This document shows, one piece after another, positions 27,851 to 36,543 of a stretch of DNA of 64,000 nucleotides. The position numbers and the translations under genes are program-made. The notes under the pieces were generated by a model that saw nothing but the letters and a program-made list of their open reading frames with translations, ran no database searches and was not told where the DNA came from. Each line of letters begins with the position of its first letter. Within the stretch, counting starts at the first letter, position 1. Origin of the DNA: Cyclobacteriaceae bacterium (GTDB lineage: Bacteria; Bacteroidota; Bacteroidia; Cytophagales; Cyclobacteriaceae); contig CP075525.1 of assembly GCA_025808415.1 (NCBI GenBank), positions 3,271,501 to 3,335,500 of the forward strand, in the 5' to 3' direction.

Positions 27851-29781
27851 TGGATCGCTTTGCAGCACCGGTATTCTTTTTACTACTGTCGGTTTGTGCT
27901 TACAGCCAGGGCGATGCTGAGCAAAAGATAACCGAGTTACAGGCGCTGACCAAAAGTAAAAATACCGTTACGCGCATGAACGCCCTTAATGCGCTGGCAG
28001 AACTGTATTACAATCTTGACATCCGGAAGTCGCTCGATTACGGACAAGAAGCATTGGAACTGGCACAGGAACAAAATGATAAACCAGGCATCCAAAACGC
28101 CTATAAGATACTGCGAAGGATTCATCGCAGGTTGGGAAACTACAATGTTGCCATAGAGTACACCTTGCAGTTTTTGCCTATTGCTGAACAACTTCGCGAC
28201 ACTGCAGAACTGTTAGACGCTTTTACTACACTGGGCAATATCCACTCGGCCATGGGCAACTTTGCTGAAAGTCAGCAGTATTTAAAACAAGCCCGGGTTA
28301 TCGGTGAAAAAATAAATGCCCCTACCCTGGCGAACATATTAAACTACATAGGAAGAGGATACGGTAAATCGGGTAACTATGATAGTGCAATTTACTATAT
28401 CAAGGCGGCCATGCAACGCGAACTGGATTACCCGCAGCCCGGATACGGGCTTAGCTACATTTATAATAACCTGGCCGAGGTTTATATTGAACAAGGAAAA
28501 TACGATGAGGCCATTCATTTTTATGATCTTTCTTCCAGCCTTGAAGAGACGCGCAAAAGCCCGCTGGGAAAAACCTTTACGCTAAGCGGGCTTGCCCGGG
28601 TTTATCAACGCAAAAAAGAATACGATAAGGCCATAAACTTTGCCCTGCAAAGCATTGAACTGTCTACAAAAAACCTGTACCGCGATAAGGCCCGTGAGGC
28701 GTACGGCATCTTATCAGAGATTTATGAGGACAAGGGCGAATTTGGCAAGGCCTTAACGTATTATAAACTGTACAACATTTATAAAGACAGCATTTTCAGT
28801 GAAGACCGCATGCAATACATTGAAAACCTGAAGATAAATTATGAAACCGAACGCATACAGCAAGAAAATGAACTGTTGAAAAAAGATGCCGAACTGAAAG
28901 ATGCCCGTTTAAAACAGCAGTATACTTTTGCTACTGTATTAATTGTATTATTCCTTTTTGTCTTCACCGCCATTTTTCTTGTTTACCGAAACAGCCTGCA
29001 GCGAAAACGAACCAATGCACTGTTGCGGAGCTACAACGATGATTTGGAAGGGCAGGTTAAGGACCGGACAAAAGAGTTATTGCAAGCCAATACCGAATTA
29101 ATTAAGCAAAATGTTCAGTTAGAACAGTTTGGTTATATCACAGCACATAATTTACGTGCGCCAGTTGCCCGCATATTGGGCCTGGGCAACATAGCCGGAA
29201 ACTCCGAATACTTCAGCCTGCCGCGCGACCAGGAGATACTCAAAAAACTACAGGCTTCTGCCCTTGAACTTGACACCATAATCCACGATCTTAATGCCAT
29301 ACTGGATGTTAAGAAAGGTATCCACCACGCTTACGAAAACATTAACCTTGAAAATTCATTCGAAAAGGTAAAAGGGATTTTAAAAGACAAAATTGCCGAA
29401 TCAAATACTACCATTTACGAATCGTTTGAAGCCAAGACAGGTTATGCCATACCTGCCTACATCGAAAGCATCTTTTATAACCTGTTGAGCAACGCCATTA
29501 AATACAGGCACCCTCAAAGAAAACCGGTTATTGCGATCAAAACCTTTATACAGGATAATACATTGATGATTACCGTAAGCGATAACGGCATTGGTATTGA
29601 CCTGAAACAATTAAAAAACAAAGTATTCTCATTGTATCAACGCTTCCATCATCACGTGGAAGGAAAAGGAATGGGCTTATTTTTAGTTAAGACACAGGTC
29701 GAAGCCCTTGATGGATCGATTGACGTTCACAGCACGGTTGATGAAGGGAGCACTTTTGAAATTCGTATTCCTATAAAATAA
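27850..29781 (+). CDS. TPR-containing sensor histidine kinase
   Basis: A 643-residue kinase with a signal peptide and about six tetratricopeptide repeats outside the cytoplasm (residues 30-330). A coiled coil, one membrane helix (FATVLIVLFLFVFTAIFLVY) and a second coiled coil follow. The HisKA-type domain has H433 in TAHNLRAP, and the ATPase domain has NLLSNAIKY, DNGIGID and GKGMGLFLV. This TPR-kinase architecture is common in Bacteroidota. No response regulator is adjacent. It shares the A of the patatin stop codon and lies nine bases before the WYL regulator gene, so these three genes look like one operon. Confidence 0.9.
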   Translation: MDRFAAPVFFLLLSVCAYSQGDAEQKITELQALTKSKNTVTRMNALNALAELYYNLDIRKSLDYGQEALELAQEQNDKPGIQNAYKILRRIHRRLGNYNVAIEYTLQFLPIAEQLRDTAELLDAFTTLGNIHSAMGNFAESQQYLKQARVIGEKINAPTLANILNYIGRGYGKSGNYDSAIYYIKAAMQRELDYPQPGYGLSYIYNNLAEVYIEQGKYDEAIHFYDLSSSLEETRKSPLGKTFTLSGLARVYQRKKEYDKAINFALQSIELSTKNLYRDKAREAYGILSEIYEDKGEFGKALTYYKLYNIYKDSIFSEDRMQYIENLKINYETERIQQENELLKKDAELKDARLKQQYTFATVLIVLFLFVFTAIFLVYRNSLQRKRTNALLRSYNDDLEGQVKDRTKELLQANTELIKQNVQLEQFGYITAHNLRAPVARILGLGNIAGNSEYFSLPRDQEILKKLQASALELDTIIHDLNAILDVKKGIHHAYENINLENSFEKVKGILKDKIAESNTTIYESFEAKTGYAIPAYIESIFYNLLSNAIKYRHPQRKPVIAIKTFIQDNTLMITVSDNGIGIDLKQLKNKVFSLYQRFHHHVEGKGMGLFLVKTQVEALDGSIDVHSTVDEGSTFEIRIPIK

Positions 29782-29790
29782 TATCTATAC

Positions 29791-30690
29791 ATGATTCCTC
29801 AGGCCAAAATTTTACGCGTTTTTCAACTCATCGGGCTGTTAAAAGGAGGAGGACGGACCATTGATCAATTGGCACAGCAATTGGATACCACCAGCCGGAC
29901 AATTTACCGTTACTTTAAATTGCTGGAAGAAATTGGTTTCATCATCGACCAGGATTTTCATGGGCGGTATTTTGTTCACCGCGAAGAAGGTGAAAGCCCG
30001 GAGGATCGTTTTACCCTTGAAGAGGTGAGTATTTTACGACAACTCATCCAAAGCGGGGCCAGCGGGCATCCGTTGCGCGGAACCTTGCTAAAAAAGCTGG
30101 CCTTTCATTCGGAAGCTAAAGATGTGCCCGAACAATTTTTGAAACTTCGTGTAGCGAAAATGTTTCGCACACTTTCCGATGCGGTGAATCAAAAAAGTCA
30201 GGTGGTGCTCAAAAATTACCATTCGGCCAACAGCCAGGAAATAACCGACAGGTTAGTTGAGCCTTTCCAGTTTGGTGAAGGGTTTCAGTCGGTGTTGGCA
30301 CTGGATACAAAAGATAAGCAATGCAAATATTTCAAACTTGAACGGATTGGTGAAGTCGTTATCCTGGACAAACCTTACAAGTTTTCCAAACTTCACAAAA
30401 AATCATCCACCGATATTTTTGGCATTAGTGGCCGAAAAGAAATCTGGGTATCGTTACGGTTAAGTTTGCGAGCCTTTGTATTGATGCGTGAAGAATTCCC
30501 GTTATCCCAACCCTATCTTGAAAAGGAAGAAGGTGATGAAATTAAAAGCTATATCTTCAATGGCCCGGTTTTACACTTTAAAGGCGTAGGGCGATTTGTG
30601 ATGGGCCTGGCGGATGAAATTTCTGTTCTTGGTCCGCCAGAGTTTAAGGCCTACATCAAAGAAAGAATTAAGCAGCAGAAGTTGGTGTAA
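29791..30690 (+). CDS. HTH and WYL-domain transcriptional regulator
   Basis: A 299-residue DNA-binding protein. An N-terminal HTH_11-type winged helix (GRTIDQLAQQLDTTSRTIYRYFKLLEEIGF, residues 21-50) is followed by a WYL-type sensor domain (roughly 135-300). WYL regulators bind nucleic-acid or nucleotide ligands in some defence loci and also occur as ordinary regulators. It is the third gene of the patatin/TPR-kinase operon, nine bases after the kinase. Whether it controls that operon is unknown; I found no clear operator. Confidence 0.88.
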   Translation: MIPQAKILRVFQLIGLLKGGGRTIDQLAQQLDTTSRTIYRYFKLLEEIGFIIDQDFHGRYFVHREEGESPEDRFTLEEVSILRQLIQSGASGHPLRGTLLKKLAFHSEAKDVPEQFLKLRVAKMFRTLSDAVNQKSQVVLKNYHSANSQEITDRLVEPFQFGEGFQSVLALDTKDKQCKYFKLERIGEVVILDKPYKFSKLHKKSSTDIFGISGRKEIWVSLRLSLRAFVLMREEFPLSQPYLEKEEGDEIKSYIFNGPVLHFKGVGRFVMGLADEISVLGPPEFKAYIKERIKQQKLV

Positions 30691-30818
30691 TACCAATGTG
30701 TGTGTATTTGCCTCCGTTTCTAAAACTCCATTCTCAGCGGTTCGTGTCCTCACGAACCAAATCATAGTTACACTTGCGGTCTGTGGTACACAGACCGAGG
30801 AGATTGGTGTAATGCCAA
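30682..30818. repeat. Intergenic element: two perfect hairpins between 15-bp direct repeats
   Basis: TTGGTGTAATACCAA at 30682-30696 and TTGGTGTAATGCCAA at 30804-30818 flank the region, differing at one base. Between them are GGTTCGTG-TCCT-CACGAACC (30739-30758) and CGGTCTGTG-GTA-CACAGACCG (30777-30797), both perfect stems of 8 and 9 bp. The layout resembles a small mobile palindromic unit. It may also end transcription of the two convergent genes, but neither hairpin is followed by a T-run. Confidence 0.55.
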
Positions 30819-32000
30819 CTATTCAACAATTAAGTTGAATGCTCCTTTTACCAGGAAAACATCATCGGCTTTAAAATCAGCAAAATTGATGATTTCCGTC
30901 CACTCATTATTAAACTCACCAATGGTAACTTGCTGCTTTTTAAATGCAAAATCATCTTTATTTTTTCCAACACTTACCAGCACAAAATATTTATCATCTT
31001 GTGATACTACAGCCTCGCTCGGCAACACCGTTCGCAAGTCAGTGGCCACATCAATGGATGCCTCTACATACATGCCGGGCAGAACATTAGTCAATTGATC
31101 CTCGTCTTCAATATGGCCGTGAATATTAACGGTGCGTGTATCGCTTTCGATGGTTTGTCCTACCAGGTAAACTTCACCTTTGTAGGGCTTGGTGGTTGCT
31201 CCACGTAAAATGAAAGTTATGGGTTGTCCTTTCCGTATATCCACAATGTCCTTTTCAAAAACTTGCAGTTCAACATGCATGTGTTCAGTATTTACAATTT
31301 CCACGGCCACATCATCGGGGCTAACAAATGCACCTCGCGTAATATTCACCTTTGAAATATATCCGCCAATAGGCGCAAATACCTTAACTGTTGATTCGAT
31401 AATACCCTCTTCCAATTGGGCAGTGTTGATATTCAATAGCTTCAACCGCTCCTTAAGCCCGCTGTATTTAGCCTGCATAACCTTATAGTCAGACTCAGCC
31501 TTGAGAAAATTCTTCTGGGATGCAATGTTATCATCAGCAAGGCTTTTTTGGCGTTCGTAATCTGATTTAAGATAACTGAGTTGCGCCCTGGCTTCCAGGT
31601 AATCTTGCTGCAATTGAATAAAGTCCGGGTTCTCCATCGTAAACAAAACCGCACCCTGTGCTATCTTTTCACCCGGCAGAATGGTAAAGCCTTTTACGAA
31701 GCCACCTAATTTCACACTTACGGATGCTTTACGCTCGGGCGGCACATCAATAAAACCATTAGCTTTTATTTTTCGGGCAAAGCTTTTTTGCTCTAATGCA
31801 CCCAGTTTCATGCCTGAGGTTTCAAATTGTTCGCGGGTAAGCGTAATGGAATTAAGGTGGGGATTTTCGGTAATATCGATCGTATCAGAAGGGCTTGAAC
31901 CACCACAAGCCGATAGTAAACCGATTACTATGGCAAACACTACTCCTGTTTGATTTGACAACCAAAAGTCCTTGCTATCATTTGCTTTATTCCTATGCAT
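30819..32000 (-). CDS. RND efflux periplasmic adaptor (membrane fusion) lipoprotein, heavy-metal type
   Basis: A 393-residue adaptor that bridges the inner-membrane pump and the outer-membrane channel in the periplasm. The lipobox GLLSAC gives a lipidated cysteine at residue 32. A barrel-sandwich hybrid (KIKANGFIDVPPERKASVSVKLGG), a helical hairpin (YLEARAQLSYLKSDYERQKSL) and the beta-barrel parts follow in the usual CusB/CzcB order. It starts three bases after the pump gene, so it is the second gene of the efflux operon. The metal cannot be read from the sequence. Confidence 0.92.
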   Translation of the reverse strand: MHRNKANDSKDFWLSNQTGVVFAIVIGLLSACGGSSPSDTIDITENPHLNSITLTREQFETSGMKLGALEQKSFARKIKANGFIDVPPERKASVSVKLGGFVKGFTILPGEKIAQGAVLFTMENPDFIQLQQDYLEARAQLSYLKSDYERQKSLADDNIASQKNFLKAESDYKVMQAKYSGLKERLKLLNINTAQLEEGIIESTVKVFAPIGGYISKVNITRGAFVSPDDVAVEIVNTEHMHVELQVFEKDIVDIRKGQPITFILRGATTKPYKGEVYLVGQTIESDTRTVNIHGHIEDEDQLTNVLPGMYVEASIDVATDLRTVLPSEAVVSQDDKYFVLVSVGKNKDDFAFKKQQVTIGEFNNEWTEIINFADFKADDVFLVKGAFNLIVE

Positions 32001-32003
32001 AAC

Positions 32004-35000
32004 TCAATACATCAAATAGTTTAATTCAATTACTGTAATGTTATAATGGTAAAGGCTTAACAGGTAATTCATCTCAATAACAACTGCCTGATCCATGGCC
32101 TGTACATATTGTAAAAAATTCAACTCTCCACTAAAAAATGATCGCTGGGCAGTGTTAATTGTCTCCTCCACCAATCTTCTTCCGGTTGTGTCATAAAAAT
32201 CCAGTGCCTCGCGGTATTTATCCAACTCGCGTTGTAATTGAGCATGGCGTGAAGTAAGGGCAAACCGGAAATCTTCAGCTTGTTGACTCACCCTTTCTAC
32301 CTGCATTTGTGAAGCATTTACACTTGCCCGTTGCACACCAAACCATAAAGGCATGGCCAGGCCAACCTGTACACCGGGATATAACTTATTATCTTCGGCC
32401 TGATTCCTTCCCTGGAAATAAGCTACGTGTATATCGGGTAACCATTTACTCTTCTCCAATTGATTCGTCAGCGTTGCTGTTTGTTTCGATTGCTCAAAAT
32501 ATAACATACCCGGATGCGCGCTAAGATTAATTGGCTCCAACTCGATTTTTAACAGCTCACTATTCACCACCCTGATCTCCTCATTCACCTGGAGCCATCG
32601 GGCTAATTCTGCATACGCTGCCTGAATAGATGCCTGGGTTTGTTTTACCTGAAGCTGGGCTTCCCGCTTTTTTGTTTCTGCCGTTAATTTTTCCAGGTAA
32701 TTTGTTTCGCCAACGGCAAACCTTTTTTCAGCGGCACGCGAAAAATCTGTGTAGATACTGTCCAGGAACAAATAGCGCTTAACCAGGTTTTGCCAGTAAA
32801 GAATGGTGATATAGGATTTGGATACTTCCTGCGCCAGTTTGCGACTATCCATAGCATATTGTTGCTCCTGCATACGTGTTGCACCATCAAACGCTTGTCG
32901 TTGCTTCACATAAACCGTTGGAAACCTGAAATTTTGCTGAATCCCCCAAACATTCAGCGCATCACCTACCGGGGGCAGGTTGTTTTCATCACGACTGAAG
33001 TAAACCACCGGTCGAGGGGCATCAAACGATGTTTTGGCCAATGAGCGGGTTTGCTCCACGGAATAATAAGAAGACTTTAACCCGGCATTATTCTTCACGG
33101 CCAAATCAATAGCTTCTTTCAACGTAACCGTCCTGGGTTGTTGTGCAGAACTTATAAAGGGTGAAATGAGAATAAATAGTATCAACACAAAGGCGGATGG
33201 CACTTGCTTCTTTACACTTCTATCGGTATCGAAAATGGAATACAAAACCGGCAACACCACCAGGGTAAGCACCGTTGCCGAAACCAAACCGCCAATAACC
33301 ACCGTGGCCAGGGGACGCTGAACTTCTGCACCAGCATTGGTAGACACCGCCATGGGTAAAAAACCCAACGCAGCAGCCGATGCGGTAAGTAGTACAGGGC
33401 GCAATCTTTCTTTTGTTCCTTTTATTATGCGGGCTTTCATATCGTGTAAACCATCAGCTTTGAGTTCTTTAAAATGTTCAATCAATACAATACCATTTAA
33501 CACCGCGATACCGAAAAGCGCAATAAAACCTACTCCGGCCGAAATACTAAAAGGCATATCGCGGATCCATAAGAATACTACACCCCCTACTGCAGCAAGG
33601 GGTATGGCGCTGTAAATCATTAAAGCATCGCGTACAGAGTTAAAAGCGAAGTATAACAGAAAGAATATTAACACCAGGGCAACCGGTACGGCTACCAGTA
33701 AGCGCTGTTTGGCGCTTCTGAGATTCTCAAACTGTCCGCCATAGGTAATAGAATAGCCCGCGGGTAGTTTTACATTGGCTTCAATACGTGTTTGCACATC
33801 TTTCACTACCGACTCGAGGTCGCGACCACGCACATTAATACCGATAACAATTCTTCGCCTGGTATTATCACGCGAAATCTTCGCTGGCCCTTTCGAATAA
33901 CTTATTTCTGCGAGTTCGCGCAAGGGAATCTGTCCCCCGGTAGGTAGCGCTACATACATGTTGCGGAGGTTTTCAATGTCGGATCGTGATTGTTTCTCAA
34001 ACCGGATAACAAGGTCAAACCGTTTTTCACCCTCAAAAACACTTCCAGCTGCTAACCCGGCAAAGCCTGCGGAAACTAGCGTATTAAGCTCAGTTATATT
34101 TAATCCATACCGTGCAATTTTCGACCTGTCGTAAACCACACTCATCTGCGGTAACCCTGTTACTTTCTCTACGATAATATCCGCTGCACCCTCCACCGGG
34201 CGAATTAGTTTTTCAATTTCAAAAGCTTTCTTACTGAGTATATCCATGTCTTCACCGAATATTTTCACGGCAAGGTCAGCGCGAACACCCGTGATCAACT
34301 CATTAAAGCGCATCTCAATAGGCTGCGTAAATTCATATTCAATACCCGGTAAAATGCTGAGGGCCTCTTTAAACTTATCAGCCAATTCATCTTTATCCGA
34401 TGCCGTTACCCATTCCTTTCGCGGTTTAAGCTTGATGATCACATCACTCTCTTCCATCGACATCGGATCGGTAGGAATTTCAGCCGCACCAATACGGCTT
34501 ACCACCTGGTCCACTTCAGGAAACTGAAGAAGGATTTTTTCTATCTCGGTAATCGTTTCGATGGTTTTGCTTAAGGTTGTTCCGGTTTTTAGTACGGGCT
34601 GTATTACAAAATCCCCTTCATCAAGGGTGGGCACAAACTCACCACCCATACGGCTGAATAACAGCACGGCACTTAACAGGAGAATTGCCGCACTTCCGAG
34701 CACAATTTTTCGATGATGAAGTGCCCACACCATAGTAGGCTCGTGCATGCGCTCGATCCAATCCATCAAACGCCTGGAAATATTTCTTTTGTTTTCAGGT
34801 GCGGGTTTTAAAAAAAGCGCTGACACCACAGGAACGTAGGTAAAGCAGAGAATGATAGCGCCCACCAAAGCAAATGAAAAGGTAAGTGCCATCGGCTTAA
34901 ACATCTTTCCTTCCACACCCGATAGCGACAAAATAGGTATGAAAACAATTAAAATTATTAATTGCCCAAACAAAGCCGACTGCATCATTTTGGTTGTACC

Positions 35001-36329
35001 TCCAACAGTAACTTTATCTTTAAAGTTTTGCAACTCGCCCCCGGAAAGTTGCTGCATAGTAGCTTGTTGTGCTGTGATCTGAAAAGCTATAAACTCTACA
35101 ATGATTACAGCTCCGTCTATGATAATCCCAAAGTCAATAGCCCCAAGGCTCATCAGGTTGGCATCTACACCAAACAGGTACATCAGGCTGAGCGCGAACA
35201 GCAACGAAAGCGGGATAACCGATGCCACCACTAAACCCGAACGGAAATTTCCCAACAACAACACCACAACAAACACAACGATTAAGCAGCCGAGAATTAA
35301 GTTTTCAGCTACAGTAAATGTAGTCCGGCCAATCAATTCACTGCGGTCAACAATGGGGTTTATAAATACTCCTTCGGGTAATGTTTTTTGGATGACTGCG
35401 ACACGCTTTTTAACTTCTTCTATTACTTTTCCTGAGTTGGCATCCTTCAACATCATAATCTGCCCCAATACCTTTTCACCTTCTCCATTTCCGGTAATGG
35501 AACCAAAGCGAACGGCATGGCCAAAGCCCACTGTGGCAATATCTTTAACCAAAACTGGTATACCATTCCGAACATCCACTACAATTCTTTCCACATCATT
35601 GAGTGAACCAACCAAACCCTCACCCCGTATAAAGTAACTTTCATTCGTCTTCTCAATGTACCCGCCACCGGCCGCACTGTTATTGGTTTGCAGGGCTTTA
35701 TAAACTTCAGCTACTGATAGATTCATAGCGCGCAAACGTTCTGGGTTTACCGCCACTTCATATTCCTTTAAAAAACCACCCCACGTATTGATTTCTACCA
35801 CACCGGAGATTCCGGAGAGCTGACGCTTTACAACCCAATCCTGCATCGTTCTTAAATCGGTAAGGGTATACTTGTTTGCATGCTCGGGTTTCACATCAAG
35901 CGTGTATTGATAAATTTCACCCAACCCGGTTGAAATGGGCCCCATCATCGGGCTACCAAAACCAGCGGGTATTTTCTCCTCTGCAGATTTTATCTTTTCT
36001 GCTATCAGCTGTCGCGGGAGAAACGTGCCGATGTCATCATCAAACACAATGGTAACAACAGAGAGGCCAAATTTTGAGATCGAACGGATTTCATGCACAC
36101 CCGGAAGGTTCGCCATTTCCAGTTCGATAGGATAGGTGATGAACTGCTCGATTTCCTCGGTGGCGAGGTTACGCGAGACCGTAATTACCTGAACCTGGTT
36201 GTTGGTTATATCCGGCACTGCACCGATGGGGATATTGAACAAGGAGTACACACCAAAACCCATCATAATGGCCGTAAACAAAAAGATGATGAGTTTATTC
36301 CGGATGCTGAAGGCTATGATCTTTTCCAC
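32004..36329 (-). CDS. CusA/CzcA heavy-metal RND pump fused to a TolC-like outer-membrane channel
   Basis: A 1441-residue fusion. Residues 1 to about 1040 form an RND pump with the CzcA-type proton-relay motif AIDFGIIIDGAVIIVEF in TM4, so it is of the heavy-metal subgroup. After a second signal-like hydrophobic stretch (AFVLILFILISPFISSAQ) a TolC/CzcC-like domain occupies about residues 1065-1441 (VTLKEAIDLAVKNNAGLKSS, QRSFFSGELNFLQY). Pump and channel are normally separate proteins; the fused form is known in Bacteroidota. With the adaptor it would export divalent or monovalent metal ions from periplasm to outside. Its promoter region holds four 11-bp-spaced half-sites. Confidence 0.93.
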   Translation of the reverse strand: MEKIIAFSIRNKLIIFLFTAIMMGFGVYSLFNIPIGAVPDITNNQVQVITVSRNLATEEIEQFITYPIELEMANLPGVHEIRSISKFGLSVVTIVFDDDIGTFLPRQLIAEKIKSAEEKIPAGFGSPMMGPISTGLGEIYQYTLDVKPEHANKYTLTDLRTMQDWVVKRQLSGISGVVEINTWGGFLKEYEVAVNPERLRAMNLSVAEVYKALQTNNSAAGGGYIEKTNESYFIRGEGLVGSLNDVERIVVDVRNGIPVLVKDIATVGFGHAVRFGSITGNGEGEKVLGQIMMLKDANSGKVIEEVKKRVAVIQKTLPEGVFINPIVDRSELIGRTTFTVAENLILGCLIVVFVVVLLLGNFRSGLVVASVIPLSLLFALSLMYLFGVDANLMSLGAIDFGIIIDGAVIIVEFIAFQITAQQATMQQLSGGELQNFKDKVTVGGTTKMMQSALFGQLIILIVFIPILSLSGVEGKMFKPMALTFSFALVGAIILCFTYVPVVSALFLKPAPENKRNISRRLMDWIERMHEPTMVWALHHRKIVLGSAAILLLSAVLLFSRMGGEFVPTLDEGDFVIQPVLKTGTTLSKTIETITEIEKILLQFPEVDQVVSRIGAAEIPTDPMSMEESDVIIKLKPRKEWVTASDKDELADKFKEALSILPGIEYEFTQPIEMRFNELITGVRADLAVKIFGEDMDILSKKAFEIEKLIRPVEGAADIIVEKVTGLPQMSVVYDRSKIARYGLNITELNTLVSAGFAGLAAGSVFEGEKRFDLVIRFEKQSRSDIENLRNMYVALPTGGQIPLRELAEISYSKGPAKISRDNTRRRIVIGINVRGRDLESVVKDVQTRIEANVKLPAGYSITYGGQFENLRSAKQRLLVAVPVALVLIFFLLYFAFNSVRDALMIYSAIPLAAVGGVVFLWIRDMPFSISAGVGFIALFGIAVLNGIVLIEHFKELKADGLHDMKARIIKGTKERLRPVLLTASAAALGFLPMAVSTNAGAEVQRPLATVVIGGLVSATVLTLVVLPVLYSIFDTDRSVKKQVPSAFVLILFILISPFISSAQQPRTVTLKEAIDLAVKNNAGLKSSYYSVEQTRSLAKTSFDAPRPVVYFSRDENNLPPVGDALNVWGIQQNFRFPTVYVKQRQAFDGATRMQEQQYAMDSRKLAQEVSKSYITILYWQNLVKRYLFLDSIYTDFSRAAEKRFAVGETNYLEKLTAETKKREAQLQVKQTQASIQAAYAELARWLQVNEEIRVVNSELLKIELEPINLSAHPGMLYFEQSKQTATLTNQLEKSKWLPDIHVAYFQGRNQAEDNKLYPGVQVGLAMPLWFGVQRASVNASQMQVERVSQQAEDFRFALTSRHAQLQRELDKYREALDFYDTTGRRLVEETINTAQRSFFSGELNFLQYVQAMDQAVVIEMNYLLSLYHYNITVIELNYLMY

Positions 36330-36365
36330 ACAAAAAATTTGTTGCGTGAAGGTAGGACTGCACCC

Positions 36366-36403
36366 CTTAAAGTGCCCTTAACGTTTTCTTAAGATTTGCT
36401 TAG
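36366..36403 (-). promoter_or_regulatory. Operator array: four 11-bp-spaced CTTAA half-sites upstream of the metal pump
   Basis: On the plus strand, CTTAA occurs at 36366, 36377 and 36388 and CTTAG at 36399, each step exactly 11 bases, 37-74 bases upstream of the pump ATG. Direct repeats with one-turn spacing are how OmpR-family regulators bind. The same array lies upstream of the neighbouring response-regulator gene. Confidence 0.75.
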
Positions 36404-36476
36404 GAAACTATACTGATGTGTTTGATTAAAGTCAATAATTTTTGTATGCCTCGTGTAGCGCCAAAATTTATCTTAT

Positions 36477-36517
36477 CGCAAAGGCGCAATGACGCAAAGT
36501 ATTCGCGTTTTCTTTGC
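36477..36517. repeat. Short 8-bp tandem repeat with hairpin
   Basis: CGCAAAGG, CGCAATGA and CGCAAAGT follow one another at 36477-36500. GCAAAG at 36494-36499 can pair with CTTTGC at 36512-36517. This has the look of a dispersed intergenic repeat. The remaining bases of the 214-base gap 36330-36543 contain only the operator array and no reading frame of note. Confidence 0.45.
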
Positions 36518-36543
36518 AGTGTCTATATCGTTTAAGTATTAGG

